This document shows, in pieces, positions 35,801 to 43,047 of a DNA stretch of 64,000 nt. Numbering within the stretch: the first letter of the stretch is position 1; each line of letters opens with the position of its first letter. Source of the stretch: a bacterium (GTDB lineage Bacteria; Zhuqueibacterota; Zhuqueibacteria; Zhuqueibacterales; Zhuqueibacteraceae); the NCBI GenBank assembly GCA_023150945.1, contig JAKLJX010000004.1, positions 252,539-316,538 on the forward strand, in the 5' to 3' direction. The position numbers were made by a program, and so were the translations under genes. Below the pieces are notes generated by a model. The model did not search any database and was not told the DNA's origin. It was given only the letters and a program-made list of their open reading frames with translations.

Positions 35801-35879
35801 CGGTGACCGGCGCGGCAGGACACCAGATCAGCACCAGGAGGCCAAGCAGTGCCTGGCACTTTGGCAGTGGACGTGGCAT
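32823..35879 (-). CDS. Tandem amidohydrolase protein, first domain degenerate
   Basis: The start is ATG 35879, behind a strong GAGGAGG site, giving 1018 aa with a signal peptide (to about residue 27). Two amidohydrolase domains are joined by a beta-rich insert (about residues 445-560, KGTPEKLSGDLV). The first domain has FIEPYSSLGM where the metal-binding HxH should be, so it has lost its metal ligands. The second keeps LIDAHSHAA and later His residues (HCHSYR), so it should be active on an amide, ester or ring substrate such as a cyclic dipeptide. The C-terminus repeats the family ending (TGKQADFVIW). The arrangement suggests one regulatory and one catalytic half. Confidence 0.87.
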   Translation of the reverse strand: MPRPLPKCQALLGLLVLIWCPAAPVTAQIAPVDGLRDNTPKVHALINARLVPAPGQVIEKGNVLVRDGVIVAVGAQAAPPADARIWDYTGKTIYAGFIEPYSSLGMPAAPGRNQGQTASGRSETRAEERRGPRHWNPLMRAEDEAAELFQPDPNKAKALRELGFGAALVAPGKGIFRGTSVLVSLGEAGASRGVIKPRVAQHLAFETAGEQEGGYPNSLMGSIAFIRQSFLDAQWYTAAVSAYRRNPAQPRPEESPALAALSAAVAARQPVIFEVSNDLNLVRALNIAREFNLALIVRGSGHEYRQRDRLTAAGVPLILPLDFPEKPKVETPEEALDVSLETLQHWDMAPANAYWLQQADVTFAFTTDKLKKESDFPAAVRKAMAAGLPASAALAALTTIPAKLVGEENRLGSISAGKLANLVVTEGELFAEKSAILDVWIEGKRYEIKKPAAVDLRGKWEFTWTSNGRSESFQLELKGTPEKLSGDLVKDKRKTGLSRAQLEEKKISLVFKGDSLGHSGVIRLSGYAEAGVLHGQGELADGSAVAWQAKLLEPFQEKVAEKPKAAAAAVWRKVHPYGGFGRSAPPEQPQTLLVRGATIWTCGPAGKLENADLLIRAGKIAQIGRDLAVPAGAMTIDAKGKHVTPGLIDAHSHAAASSINEAGQAVTAEVSIGEVIDPTDINIYQQLAGGLTTSHVMHGSANPIGGRNQVMKWRWGAEAEGLKFAEAPPTIKFALGENVKQSNWGDRHTTRYPQTRMGVEQIIRDRFKAAREYEQAWSDFTAAGKKNAATLPPRRDLELETLVEVLRGQRFIHCHSYRQDEILMLVRLAEEFGFKVGTFQHVLEGYKVAEAISTHGAAASCFSDWWAYKFEVYDAIPHNGALMHEQGIVVSFNSDSGELARRMNYEAAKAVKYGNLSEAEALKFVTLNPARQLKVDHLIGSLETGKQADFVIWNGPPLSAYSICEQTWIEGRKYFDRAEDLELRAAIEKERAALIQKVLAVKEESAKDSPAEAKKATD

Positions 35880-36198
35880 GAAATCCTCCTCATGAAACAG
35901 GTGAGCACAGGAATGCAAGAAGTGACAAAAATTTCGGACCGGCGGGCAGCCGGTGCAGGTTGGTGAAGAGCGGACGATGGGACAATGAGCGCGGCGAATA
36001 TGCGAAGATTATCCAGCGATGTCAAGGCCGGCGGCGCGAATCGCGCTGCGGAGGACGCGCCGGTTGGGCCTCGCGGCCACAAAACGCTTGCGTTTCAATA
36101 CAGCCCTGCTAAAATAGGGCATTCCCTTTCGTCGCGGCCTGCGGAAAGGAACGGAATCCGCGGTCGCGCACCCGTTTCAAAACCGATCACAGGAGTTC
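35880..36198. other. Divergent promoter region
   Basis: The 319 bases separate the minus-strand amidohydrolase operon from the plus-strand CsgG-like gene and should contain both promoters. I see no gene, and no promoter pair good enough to place. Both genes have strong ribosome-binding sites at the edges. Confidence 0.4.
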
Positions 36199-37152
36199 AT
36201 GATGAAGTACTGCGCTTTTTTGCTGGTTGCGATACTGCAGTTTTCCCTTGATGCGAACGTCCTCCAGGCACAAGTGCCGGCGCGGCGGCCGGCGCGCGTG
36301 ATGCCAGCGGAGCAACGAGCCGATCGCCTGACCACCGAGGGCCTCGCGCTCATGCGCCGCGGCCGAACCACGCTCGCCCAGGCCAAGTTTCAACAAGCGC
36401 TGCGGCTCGATCCCCAAAATGTCCGCGCCCATCTCGCGTACGCCGATTTGCTGTTGAAAGAGAATAAAAGCCTGGCGGCTTACGATCATTTTACCAAAGC
36501 CATGAAGTTCTCGCCCGCCGGCGCCAAAGATCGCGACCGCGCCGCGCAAGTCATTGCGCGCCTCCGTAGCCAACATCCGGAGTGGTTCAGCCGCGTGCAG
36601 CCTCGTCCGGTGGACGCTGGCAAATCCGCCCAGCGCCAAACCCATGAACCGCTGCCCGGCGGTCAAACACCGGCCGTACCGCCGAGACCGAATGGCATCA
36701 AACCCACGCTGGCCGTGCTGCCCTTCGCGGCGCCCGGCAGCGATTCCACTCTCGGCGTCTCCTTCTCCGAAATGGTGGCAACCGCAATGATCAACCGCGC
36801 GGCATATCGCATCGTCGAGCGCCGGCAGATCGAGCACGTGTTTCAAGAACAAGCGCTCGGCCAAACCGGCGCCCTGGAAGCCGAAACCGCAGTAGCCGTG
36901 GGAAAGATTCTGGGCGTGCAAACCGTCGCGGTCGGCAATCTCAGCCAGCTCGAGGCCGGCTATGAAACCGATGCGCGCGTGCTCAATGTTGAAAGTGGCG
37001 AAGCGCTGCTCGCCAGTCATGCGCAAGCCGCGTCTTCCGCGCAATTCCGTGAAGCCGCGGAATCGCTGGCTGCTGACCTGAGCGCGAAAGTTGGAAACGT
37101 GCAAAACTCGCTGCAACCGGATTCCGCGGCGGTTGCACCGGCGCACCACTAG
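36199..37152 (+). CDS. TPR plus CsgG/FlgO-like domain protein
   Basis: The 317-aa protein has a signal peptide (to about residue 25), two or three TPR-like repeats (about 50-115, ALMRRGRTTLAQAKFQQALRLDP and the following pair), a Pro-rich linker and a C-terminal domain that opens TLAVLPFAAPGSD, followed by SEMVATAMINR, YRIVERRQIEHVF and GVQTVAVGNL. This is the CsgG/LpoB/FlgO-type fold, linked to outer-membrane secretion channels, peptidoglycan synthesis activators or flagellar outer-ring factors. It lacks a lipobox. AGGAG lies before the start (ATGATG; either may be used). Confidence 0.8.
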   Translation: MMKYCAFLLVAILQFSLDANVLQAQVPARRPARVMPAEQRADRLTTEGLALMRRGRTTLAQAKFQQALRLDPQNVRAHLAYADLLLKENKSLAAYDHFTKAMKFSPAGAKDRDRAAQVIARLRSQHPEWFSRVQPRPVDAGKSAQRQTHEPLPGGQTPAVPPRPNGIKPTLAVLPFAAPGSDSTLGVSFSEMVATAMINRAAYRIVERRQIEHVFQEQALGQTGALEAETAVAVGKILGVQTVAVGNLSQLEAGYETDARVLNVESGEALLASHAQAASSAQFREAAESLAADLSAKVGNVQNSLQPDSAAVAPAHH

Positions 37153-37975
37153 TGGTCTGTTTTCTTTCAAGGTAACAGCCTGCGCCAGATTTCAGACAAG
37201 CTGAAATCTGATGCCCTGCGGGCAGCAATAAGTCCGATTCGTACATCGTTGCCTCGCACGAGGTATCCACCACCACTGTCATCCAGTCGTCATCCAGCAA
37301 GGATCTTGTGAAGATTTGGGCACACTCCCGTGCCATTCACCTCAAAAGCTCACCGCCGAGACGCGGAAACCGCGGAGAAGGACTCTCTTGATCTTGAAAC
37401 TCCGCGGTGCAAGCGGTCGCTTTGTGGTCAAGAATCTTTCAGAATTCTATTCTGACTTTGAGCGCCTTATGGCCCACAGCCAATTCTCAATCAAGCTGAA
37501 AACCTCAGCCCTGCAGGCGGCTCGCTTTTCATCATGACTCAGAACAGGAGCGAGCAGAGATGGCGGAGCTTGTTTCGCAGTGATCTCCGTTCACTCCTGT
37601 TTCAAGCAGTTCAGACTATTCGAAATTCATATTGTGCAATGTCTGCGTCTGTGCGGCAAATTTGCAATGGTCAAGCAAATCGCTCAGGAGGTTTTCGTGT
37701 GTTTTGCGTATTTCGTGGGCCACTCTCATGCGTCGCATTTGCTCGCGCGATCCGCGCAACACCCGCCTGCCGCCCGGGAGATTTCCGTGTTTGATCTTAC
37801 ACACTGTTGCAATTGACGCACAGGCCCGGCATGCTGCGCGCGCGGCGCGGCTGCGTCAACTCCTGCAAAATCAGTTCACCCGGCTATGGCATTGGCACCC
37901 GGAGGGTTGGCACGCGACTTGGTGGAGGCAAGGCGGGAAGCATGACATTCACCGAAAATTCCTCAGGAGGAACTT
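37153..37975. other. Long intergenic region with a dispersed repeat
   Basis: The 823 bases hold no gene that I can support; short frames lack start signals and domains. An inverted copy of the dispersed repeat lies at 37268-37320, and a related TTTCAAGGTAACAG segment at 37166-37179 matches one at 31425-31438. The right end has the AGGAGG site of the next gene. Confidence 0.55.
37268..37320 (-). repeat. Inverted copy of the ~45-bp dispersed repeat
   Basis: Read on the minus strand, this matches the segments at 31374-31420 and 55544-55591: CTTCACAAG.TCCTTGC.GGATGAC, then a second ATGACAGTGG after an extra ~10-base insertion. It sits in a non-coding gap, as do the other two. Confidence 0.65.
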
Positions 37976-38797
37976 ATGAACAAAGCGGTTCATTTTCGCA
38001 AAGGGCTGGCAGTGGCGCTGGTGTGCGCCCATCTTGCGCTGGTCTCCTGTGAGAAAAATCCCACCGAGGCCGACAATCCCAAACCCGCGCTGCCGCCGGC
38101 CAGTTCGATGTCCGTGGACTTGGGCGCTTTTCAGAGCAACCTGCCCAAGGCCGGGGCCATTGGGCAAAACTTCATCACCGCGCGCTTGGCAGTGGCGACC
38201 ATCAATCTCGCCGTGCTGGTGCACATGAACGTGCCGGTGCTCACCTTTGCCGCAGCAGCCTCACAAACGCCGGTGCTGCAAGACGATGCCAAATGGCATT
38301 GGATCTACACCGTGTCGAATAACGGCCAGCAGTTTCAAGCCGACCTGGCAGGGTGGATCGATGAAAACGCCAAGGCGGTCCGCTGGGAAATGCGCATCAC
38401 CACCAATGCCGGCGGCCTGGCGCTGAATCGCTTTCTGTGGTACACCGGCATTGCCGCGCTGGACAACGGCTCCGGCGAGTGGACGATCTATGATCATACT
38501 CAACCCAGCGCCGGCGTGGCAGTGGTGAACATCACTTGGAACAACGACACGGCCGCGAGCAAAGCCAGCCTGCAATTCACCGTGGTGAAGCCGGGCGTTC
38601 CCGAGAACGGCGACACGTTGACCTACAGTAGCGAGGGCTCGGCGCGCTCGGTGGTGCATTTCGACAGCTCGGCAAGTACCACGCTCACCATTGCCTGGGA
38701 TGCCGCGACCCGCGCGGGCTACATTATTGCGCCCAATTACAAAGACGGCCAGAAATCCTGCTGGGACTCGCAGTTGAACGACGTTGTCTGCCCGTGA
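37976..38797 (+). CDS. Lipoprotein of unknown function
   Basis: The 273-aa product has a lipoprotein signal with LALVSC (Cys25) and a strongly predicted beta-rich mature part after a Pro-Ala linker. Strand-rich segments (IYTVSNNGQQFQADLAGWI, VRWEMRITT, GEWTIYDHT, VAVVNITWNN) suggest a jelly-roll or lipocalin-like surface fold, but no family is recognised. Two Cys near the C-terminus (SCWDSQLNDVVC) could form a disulfide. AGGAGG lies eight bases before the ATG. Confidence 0.75.
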   Translation: MNKAVHFRKGLAVALVCAHLALVSCEKNPTEADNPKPALPPASSMSVDLGAFQSNLPKAGAIGQNFITARLAVATINLAVLVHMNVPVLTFAAAASQTPVLQDDAKWHWIYTVSNNGQQFQADLAGWIDENAKAVRWEMRITTNAGGLALNRFLWYTGIAALDNGSGEWTIYDHTQPSAGVAVVNITWNNDTAASKASLQFTVVKPGVPENGDTLTYSSEGSARSVVHFDSSASTTLTIAWDAATRAGYIIAPNYKDGQKSCWDSQLNDVVCP

Positions 38798-38990
38798 ACC
38801 CTGGCACGGCGTCAGCCGCGGTCAAGCTTCAACTGTGAAGGCGCAAAGGACGCCAAGTTTATTTCTCTTTGCACTCTGGGCCGCTTCGCGGTTGAGAATT
38901 TCGCGGGCGTGATCGTGTCTCCGCAGCAATTCGCTCTCGCTCCGGCGTGCGTCAAGCTGGCAAGTGGCGCGGCACTGACGGAAAAAGAGC

Positions 38991-39019
38991 TTGCATCGCA
39001 AGGCTGTTTTTGCTATACT
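38991..39019 (+). promoter_or_regulatory. Sigma-70-type promoter of tRNA-Pro
   Basis: TTGCAT (38991-38996) and TATACT (39014-39019) are separated by exactly 17 bases, with only two mismatches to the consensus in total. The predicted start of transcription falls just before the tRNA at 39039. Confidence 0.65.
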
Positions 39020-39038
39020 GCCCCCGCATTTGAGTGAT

Positions 39039-39115
<77 letters not shown>

Positions 39116-39122
39116 CAGACTT

Positions 39123-39173
39123 AAGGAGCTGTAAACCCTCCCCGCGAGGTTTTGCAGCTCCTTTTGTTTTTTG
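39123..39173 (+). terminator. Rho-independent terminator after tRNA-Pro
   Basis: The stem AAGGAGCTG (from 39123) pairs with CAGCTCCTT (to about 39163), extended inward by AAACC/GGTTT-type pairing, and is followed by a T-rich tract TTTTGTTTTTT. It ends the tRNA transcript ten bases after the gene. Confidence 0.85.
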
Positions 39174-39470
39174 GTACCTCTCTGTTCTCACGCCCATTTT
39201 CCCAGCCGCTGACCGGAGTCGATTGGACTCAATGTGCTTGCGCAGTCTGCGAAGCCGTTACGTCCGAATCTGACTTTCCCCGCCTTGCCCCCAACCCGGC
39301 CAAGCCAGAACCAACGCAACAGACAAACCCGCCAGCATTCTCTCAAGTCTTCGCCAGCAAAACATGGCAAATGCCGGTAGTATTGAGCGCATTTGTCTCC
39401 GACTTGCCGCCCCGATAAACAATTTCATGATGCCAACAGTGCGTGGGAGGAGTTCGACCGGTAGGCGCAC
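39174..39470. other. Gap between tRNA terminator and helicase gene
   Basis: The 297 bases show no gene, integrase remnant or copy of the tRNA 3' end. A promoter for the helicase operon is expected here but I cannot place one with confidence. Confidence 0.4.
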
Positions 39471-42107
39471 ATGACAATTTCTCATCTGAAATCTCCGCCC
39501 GCGGCTGCGTGGGACCCGGGAACTGCCCTGAGTCTCACGCGCCTGTGGCAGCAGGCTGGGTTCTCTCCCAACGACGAACAGCAGCAGGCCATCCTGCACA
39601 CCGACAGCCCGCTCTTTCTGCCCGCCGGTCCCGGCTCGGGCAAAACGCGGGTACTTTTGTGGCGAACGCTGAACTTGATTGTTTTTCACGGGATTAAACC
39701 TGAGGAAATTTTTCTTTCAACGTTCACTGAAAAGGCGGCGCTGCAACTAAAAGAAGGCTTGCGGAGTCTGTTGAGCATTGCGACCAAGAGCAGCGGAGTG
39801 CCCTACGATCTTTCCAAAATGTACGTGGGCACGGTTCATTCCCTGTGCCAACGCATTCTTACCGATCGCCGTTTCTTTCCTCATCGCCAGCGTGGCCGCG
39901 CGCCTGCTGTGCTGGATGAACTCGATCAATACTTTCATCTGAATAATAATCGCCGCTGGGGTGCCTTGACCAGCGCGGCAGGTTTGACTGATTCACCTGA
40001 ATCACAAATCACTCAGCTTTTATCGGATCGTGCTTCACTTTCAAAGTATGCTGCGGTCACGAGTTGTCTCAATTTGTTTAATCGCTTCTCGGAAGAGTGC
40101 TTGGATCCGATTTCAGTGAAATCTCGAACGTCTGATGCCACGCTTCAGGCACTGTTGGAAATGTATCGCGGTTATCTCCAATCACTCGCAGAATCTGAAA
40201 AGATTCCTCAAAGCGATCTTTCTTTGCTGCAACAGAAAGCTTTGCAGATTGTGGCAGAAGGCCCGGCGGGTGGGCAAGTGTTCAAGCACATCATTATCGA
40301 CGAATATCAAGACACCAACCCGGTGCAAGAGGCGTTGTTTTTTCAATTGGCTGCCGGATACAAGAATCTCTGTGTGGTGGGGGATGATGATCAGGCGCTT
40401 TATCGTTTTCGCGGCGCAACGGTTGAAAATTTTGTGCAGTTTCCGCTGCGGTGTCAAACCTTCCTCAACTCTGACCCTACTTGCATTCCGCTAACGACGA
40501 ATTACCGTTCGCGCGAGAATATTGTGGCATTTTATTCAAAATTCATGCGTCTCTGTGACTGGCATGCTAACGGAAAGGGTGCCAAGTCTTATCGTGTACA
40601 AAAAAATATAGAAGCGCATCGTAAAGATCGGTCGGCAGCAGTGCTTGCCAGCACACCGGATTCGCCTGAAAATGTTTGTCGGCAAATCGCGCAGCTTGTG
40701 CGTCAATTGCTCGACGAAAAGAAAGTCGAAAATGCCAATCAAATTGCATTCCTCTTTCCTTCGCTGAAAAGCGCGCAAGTGCAGCGCATGAAAGATGCGT
40801 TGGAGAAAGAAGGGCTGCGTGTCTATGCGCCTCGTGCCGGAAGGTTTCTGGAAGTGGAAGAAGCTGTCGCGCTAGTCGGACTTTACCAGCAGGTCTTTGG
40901 CAAGCCTGCGCGCGGTGACTTTGGAGGTCGCGACTATCATGATTTTCATCGCTGGCTCGAAGGCGCTTACGACCGGGCAAAAGAACTGTTGGGCGACGAC
41001 AAGCAACTTAAGCAATACATCAAAGATCGCCGCGCCGAGATCGCTGCGGCCATCGCAGACTATAATACTCTTTTGAACGTCGCAGCCAAACATCGCTGGG
41101 ATCCTGCCGCGCCATTCGATTTCGAAAAGATGCGCAGGCCGCTCTATGGCGCGCCTCAACTTTCCGAACGTGCGAAGCGATCGTTGGCAAGCAATTACTT
41201 TGCACAAATCATCAAGAAACGCATAGCAGAAGGCAATCCCTTTTCACTGGCCTATATTCTCAAGCGTGCCACGTCGCTAGATTGGAACGTATTGGATTTG
41301 TTCTACCGGCTTTGTGGATTCGATTATTTCAAGAAGATGTTCGATGCCGCTGAAAGCGGGGAGGACGAAGGCCCGATCTGCAATCTCGCATTGATTTCGC
41401 AGTACCTCGCGCGGTACACCGATCAAAACGGCTCCGTCATCACGGCAGAAGCGCTGCAAAACGAGTTTTTCAGCAGGCGTTTTTTCAGCTCATATCTTTA
41501 CGTGCTCTTTCGCCGCGGCGAATCCGAATATGAAGACGCGAATGATCCGTTCCCCAAAGGCCGCGTTCCCTTTCTTACCATTCATCAAGCAAAAGGCCTG
41601 GAATTTCCGGTGGTCGTACTGGGGAATCCGCGCAAGAAAGACGATAAACCGCAAATCATTGAGACGCTGGTGCAGCCCCTGCTTGATCGCGAAAGCGAAC
41701 CATTGGATCGCATGGCCAAGTTTGACGTTATGCGCATGTTTTACGTGGCGCTCTCGCGTGCGCAGAATTTATTGGTGATTGCGCATTTCAAGGGGAAAGG
41801 TCAGAGCCTGAACGAACCGTTCAAAAAGCTGCTGGATGTGGATTTTTCTCGCATACCCGATTTCGACCTCAATGTGTTACCCGAGGCCAATGCGAAACCA
41901 GACGAGCTTCCCAAGAATTATTCATACACCGGGGATTTTTTGCTTTATCAGAAATGCTCGCGGCAATACATGATTTTTCGCAAATACGGTTTCGTGCCCT
42001 CGCGCTCACAAACCATGATGTTCGGCAGCTTGGTGCATCAAACATTGGACGATCTGCATCAATATCTCATCTCTTTGCGGAGTCAAAAGCATGAATCTCA
42101 ACAATGA
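39471..42107 (+). CDS. UvrD/AddA-like superfamily 1 helicase with truncated nuclease start
   Basis: The 878-aa protein has the SF1A helicase motifs: Walker A AGPGSGKT (52-59), TFTEKAA (Ia), IIIDEYQDTN (II), VVGDDDQALYRFRG (III), LTTNYRS (IV), IHQAKGLEFPVVVLG (V) and FYVALSRAQN (VI). The last ~60 residues (FLLYQKCSRQYMIFRKYG and FGSLVHQTLDDLHQ) are the opening of a RecB/AddB-type nuclease domain, including the first Cys of an Fe-S cluster, but the frame ends before the catalytic part. That part lies in the next frame (42091-42924). It probably processes DNA ends for repair or defence. Confidence 0.9.
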   Translation: MTISHLKSPPAAAWDPGTALSLTRLWQQAGFSPNDEQQQAILHTDSPLFLPAGPGSGKTRVLLWRTLNLIVFHGIKPEEIFLSTFTEKAALQLKEGLRSLLSIATKSSGVPYDLSKMYVGTVHSLCQRILTDRRFFPHRQRGRAPAVLDELDQYFHLNNNRRWGALTSAAGLTDSPESQITQLLSDRASLSKYAAVTSCLNLFNRFSEECLDPISVKSRTSDATLQALLEMYRGYLQSLAESEKIPQSDLSLLQQKALQIVAEGPAGGQVFKHIIIDEYQDTNPVQEALFFQLAAGYKNLCVVGDDDQALYRFRGATVENFVQFPLRCQTFLNSDPTCIPLTTNYRSRENIVAFYSKFMRLCDWHANGKGAKSYRVQKNIEAHRKDRSAAVLASTPDSPENVCRQIAQLVRQLLDEKKVENANQIAFLFPSLKSAQVQRMKDALEKEGLRVYAPRAGRFLEVEEAVALVGLYQQVFGKPARGDFGGRDYHDFHRWLEGAYDRAKELLGDDKQLKQYIKDRRAEIAAAIADYNTLLNVAAKHRWDPAAPFDFEKMRRPLYGAPQLSERAKRSLASNYFAQIIKKRIAEGNPFSLAYILKRATSLDWNVLDLFYRLCGFDYFKKMFDAAESGEDEGPICNLALISQYLARYTDQNGSVITAEALQNEFFSRRFFSSYLYVLFRRGESEYEDANDPFPKGRVPFLTIHQAKGLEFPVVVLGNPRKKDDKPQIIETLVQPLLDRESEPLDRMAKFDVMRMFYVALSRAQNLLVIAHFKGKGQSLNEPFKKLLDVDFSRIPDFDLNVLPEANAKPDELPKNYSYTGDFLLYQKCSRQYMIFRKYGFVPSRSQTMMFGSLVHQTLDDLHQYLISLRSQKHESQQ

Positions 42108-42924
42108 CGATATCGAAAGCCGCATTCGAGAATACTTCGAGCAGAATTATGAAATGCTGCGCCTGGAAGGCGGGCATGCGCTTGCGCCCGAATTCAAAAC
42201 TGCCGCGCTCGACCAGGTTTTGCTGTATTGGCGGCGGCTCCGCGAGGTGGCGGAAAAAGTCACGGATACGGAAGTGTTGCTGAATTTGCCCAAGCTAAAC
42301 ACGCCCAAAGGCCGGGAGTTTGGCATTGAAGGCGTTGTTGATATCGTGCGGCAAAATGATCGCACGGTAATGTACGACATCAAAACGCATGAGGCAGACG
42401 AGGTGCGGCGTAATCTGACGGATTATGAAAAGCAACTGAACGTGTATGCGTTTATCTGGCAGAAGCTGCGCCAGCAACAGCTTGATGAAACCGCAGTGAT
42501 TTCCACGGCCTTCCCGGAGAGCATTAAAACAGCATTGCGCAACGGCGACGATAAGGTTCTAGCACAAGAACTGGAAAAATGGGAACCGCTGATCGCTATT
42601 CCGTTTAATGCCGATCACATCGATGACACCATTCGCGAGTTTGGTGAAACCGTTGATGCGATTGAAAGCGGCGAATTTGCGCCGCCGTCACTGCAGAAAC
42701 TCCGTGGCAAGCCGCACGGCATGAAAGTCATTTTTGCCGTGCAGGTTTGCCGGAATTGCGATGCGCGTTTTTCTTGCTCGGCGTATCGCGCGTATGCCCA
42801 AAGCAGTCGCGGCAACCAGGAAAGCAGTTTTCGCCAGTATTTTATGAATGATTTTGGTAGTGAAGAAGAACGTGAAGAACGCGTGCGAGCAGGGCTGGAC
42901 ACTCTGCCTGCGTTTGAAGAATAG
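42091..42924 (+). CDS. RecB-type PD-(D/E)XK nuclease portion, Fe-S type
   Basis: The 277-aa protein has the nuclease core IEGVVDIV followed by MYDIKTHEAD (the D...D-x-K of the PD-(D/E)XK fold) and a C-terminal Cys cluster CRNCDARFSC. In AddB-like enzymes four Cys hold a 4Fe-4S cluster: one before the nuclease and three after. Here the three are present and the first lies in the preceding helicase frame (QKCSRQY). The start overlaps the helicase end by 17 bases in a +1 frame. The two products must associate, be joined by frameshifting, or represent a broken single gene. Confidence 0.85.
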   Translation: MNLNNDDIESRIREYFEQNYEMLRLEGGHALAPEFKTAALDQVLLYWRRLREVAEKVTDTEVLLNLPKLNTPKGREFGIEGVVDIVRQNDRTVMYDIKTHEADEVRRNLTDYEKQLNVYAFIWQKLRQQQLDETAVISTAFPESIKTALRNGDDKVLAQELEKWEPLIAIPFNADHIDDTIREFGETVDAIESGEFAPPSLQKLRGKPHGMKVIFAVQVCRNCDARFSCSAYRAYAQSSRGNQESSFRQYFMNDFGSEEEREERVRAGLDTLPAFEE

Positions 42925-42938
42925 CGAAGGAAGATAGC

Positions 42939-43004
42939 GAAGTCAGGCTTGGACTTCACTGCATTTGAACGATACTCGAAGCCATCGAGTCCAAGCCTGA
43001 CTTC
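42939..43004. repeat. Perfect 17-bp inverted repeat before the mod gene
   Basis: The arms GAAGTCAGGCTTGGACT (42939-42955) and its exact reverse complement (42988-43004) enclose a 32-base loop. It lies between the nuclease stop and the mod start. No T-run follows, so a regulatory hairpin or small mobile remnant fits better than a rho-independent terminator. Confidence 0.8.
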
Positions 43005-43047
43005 CCCGCCTCTACATCACGAACTTGCAACATGAGAAGGATTCTCA

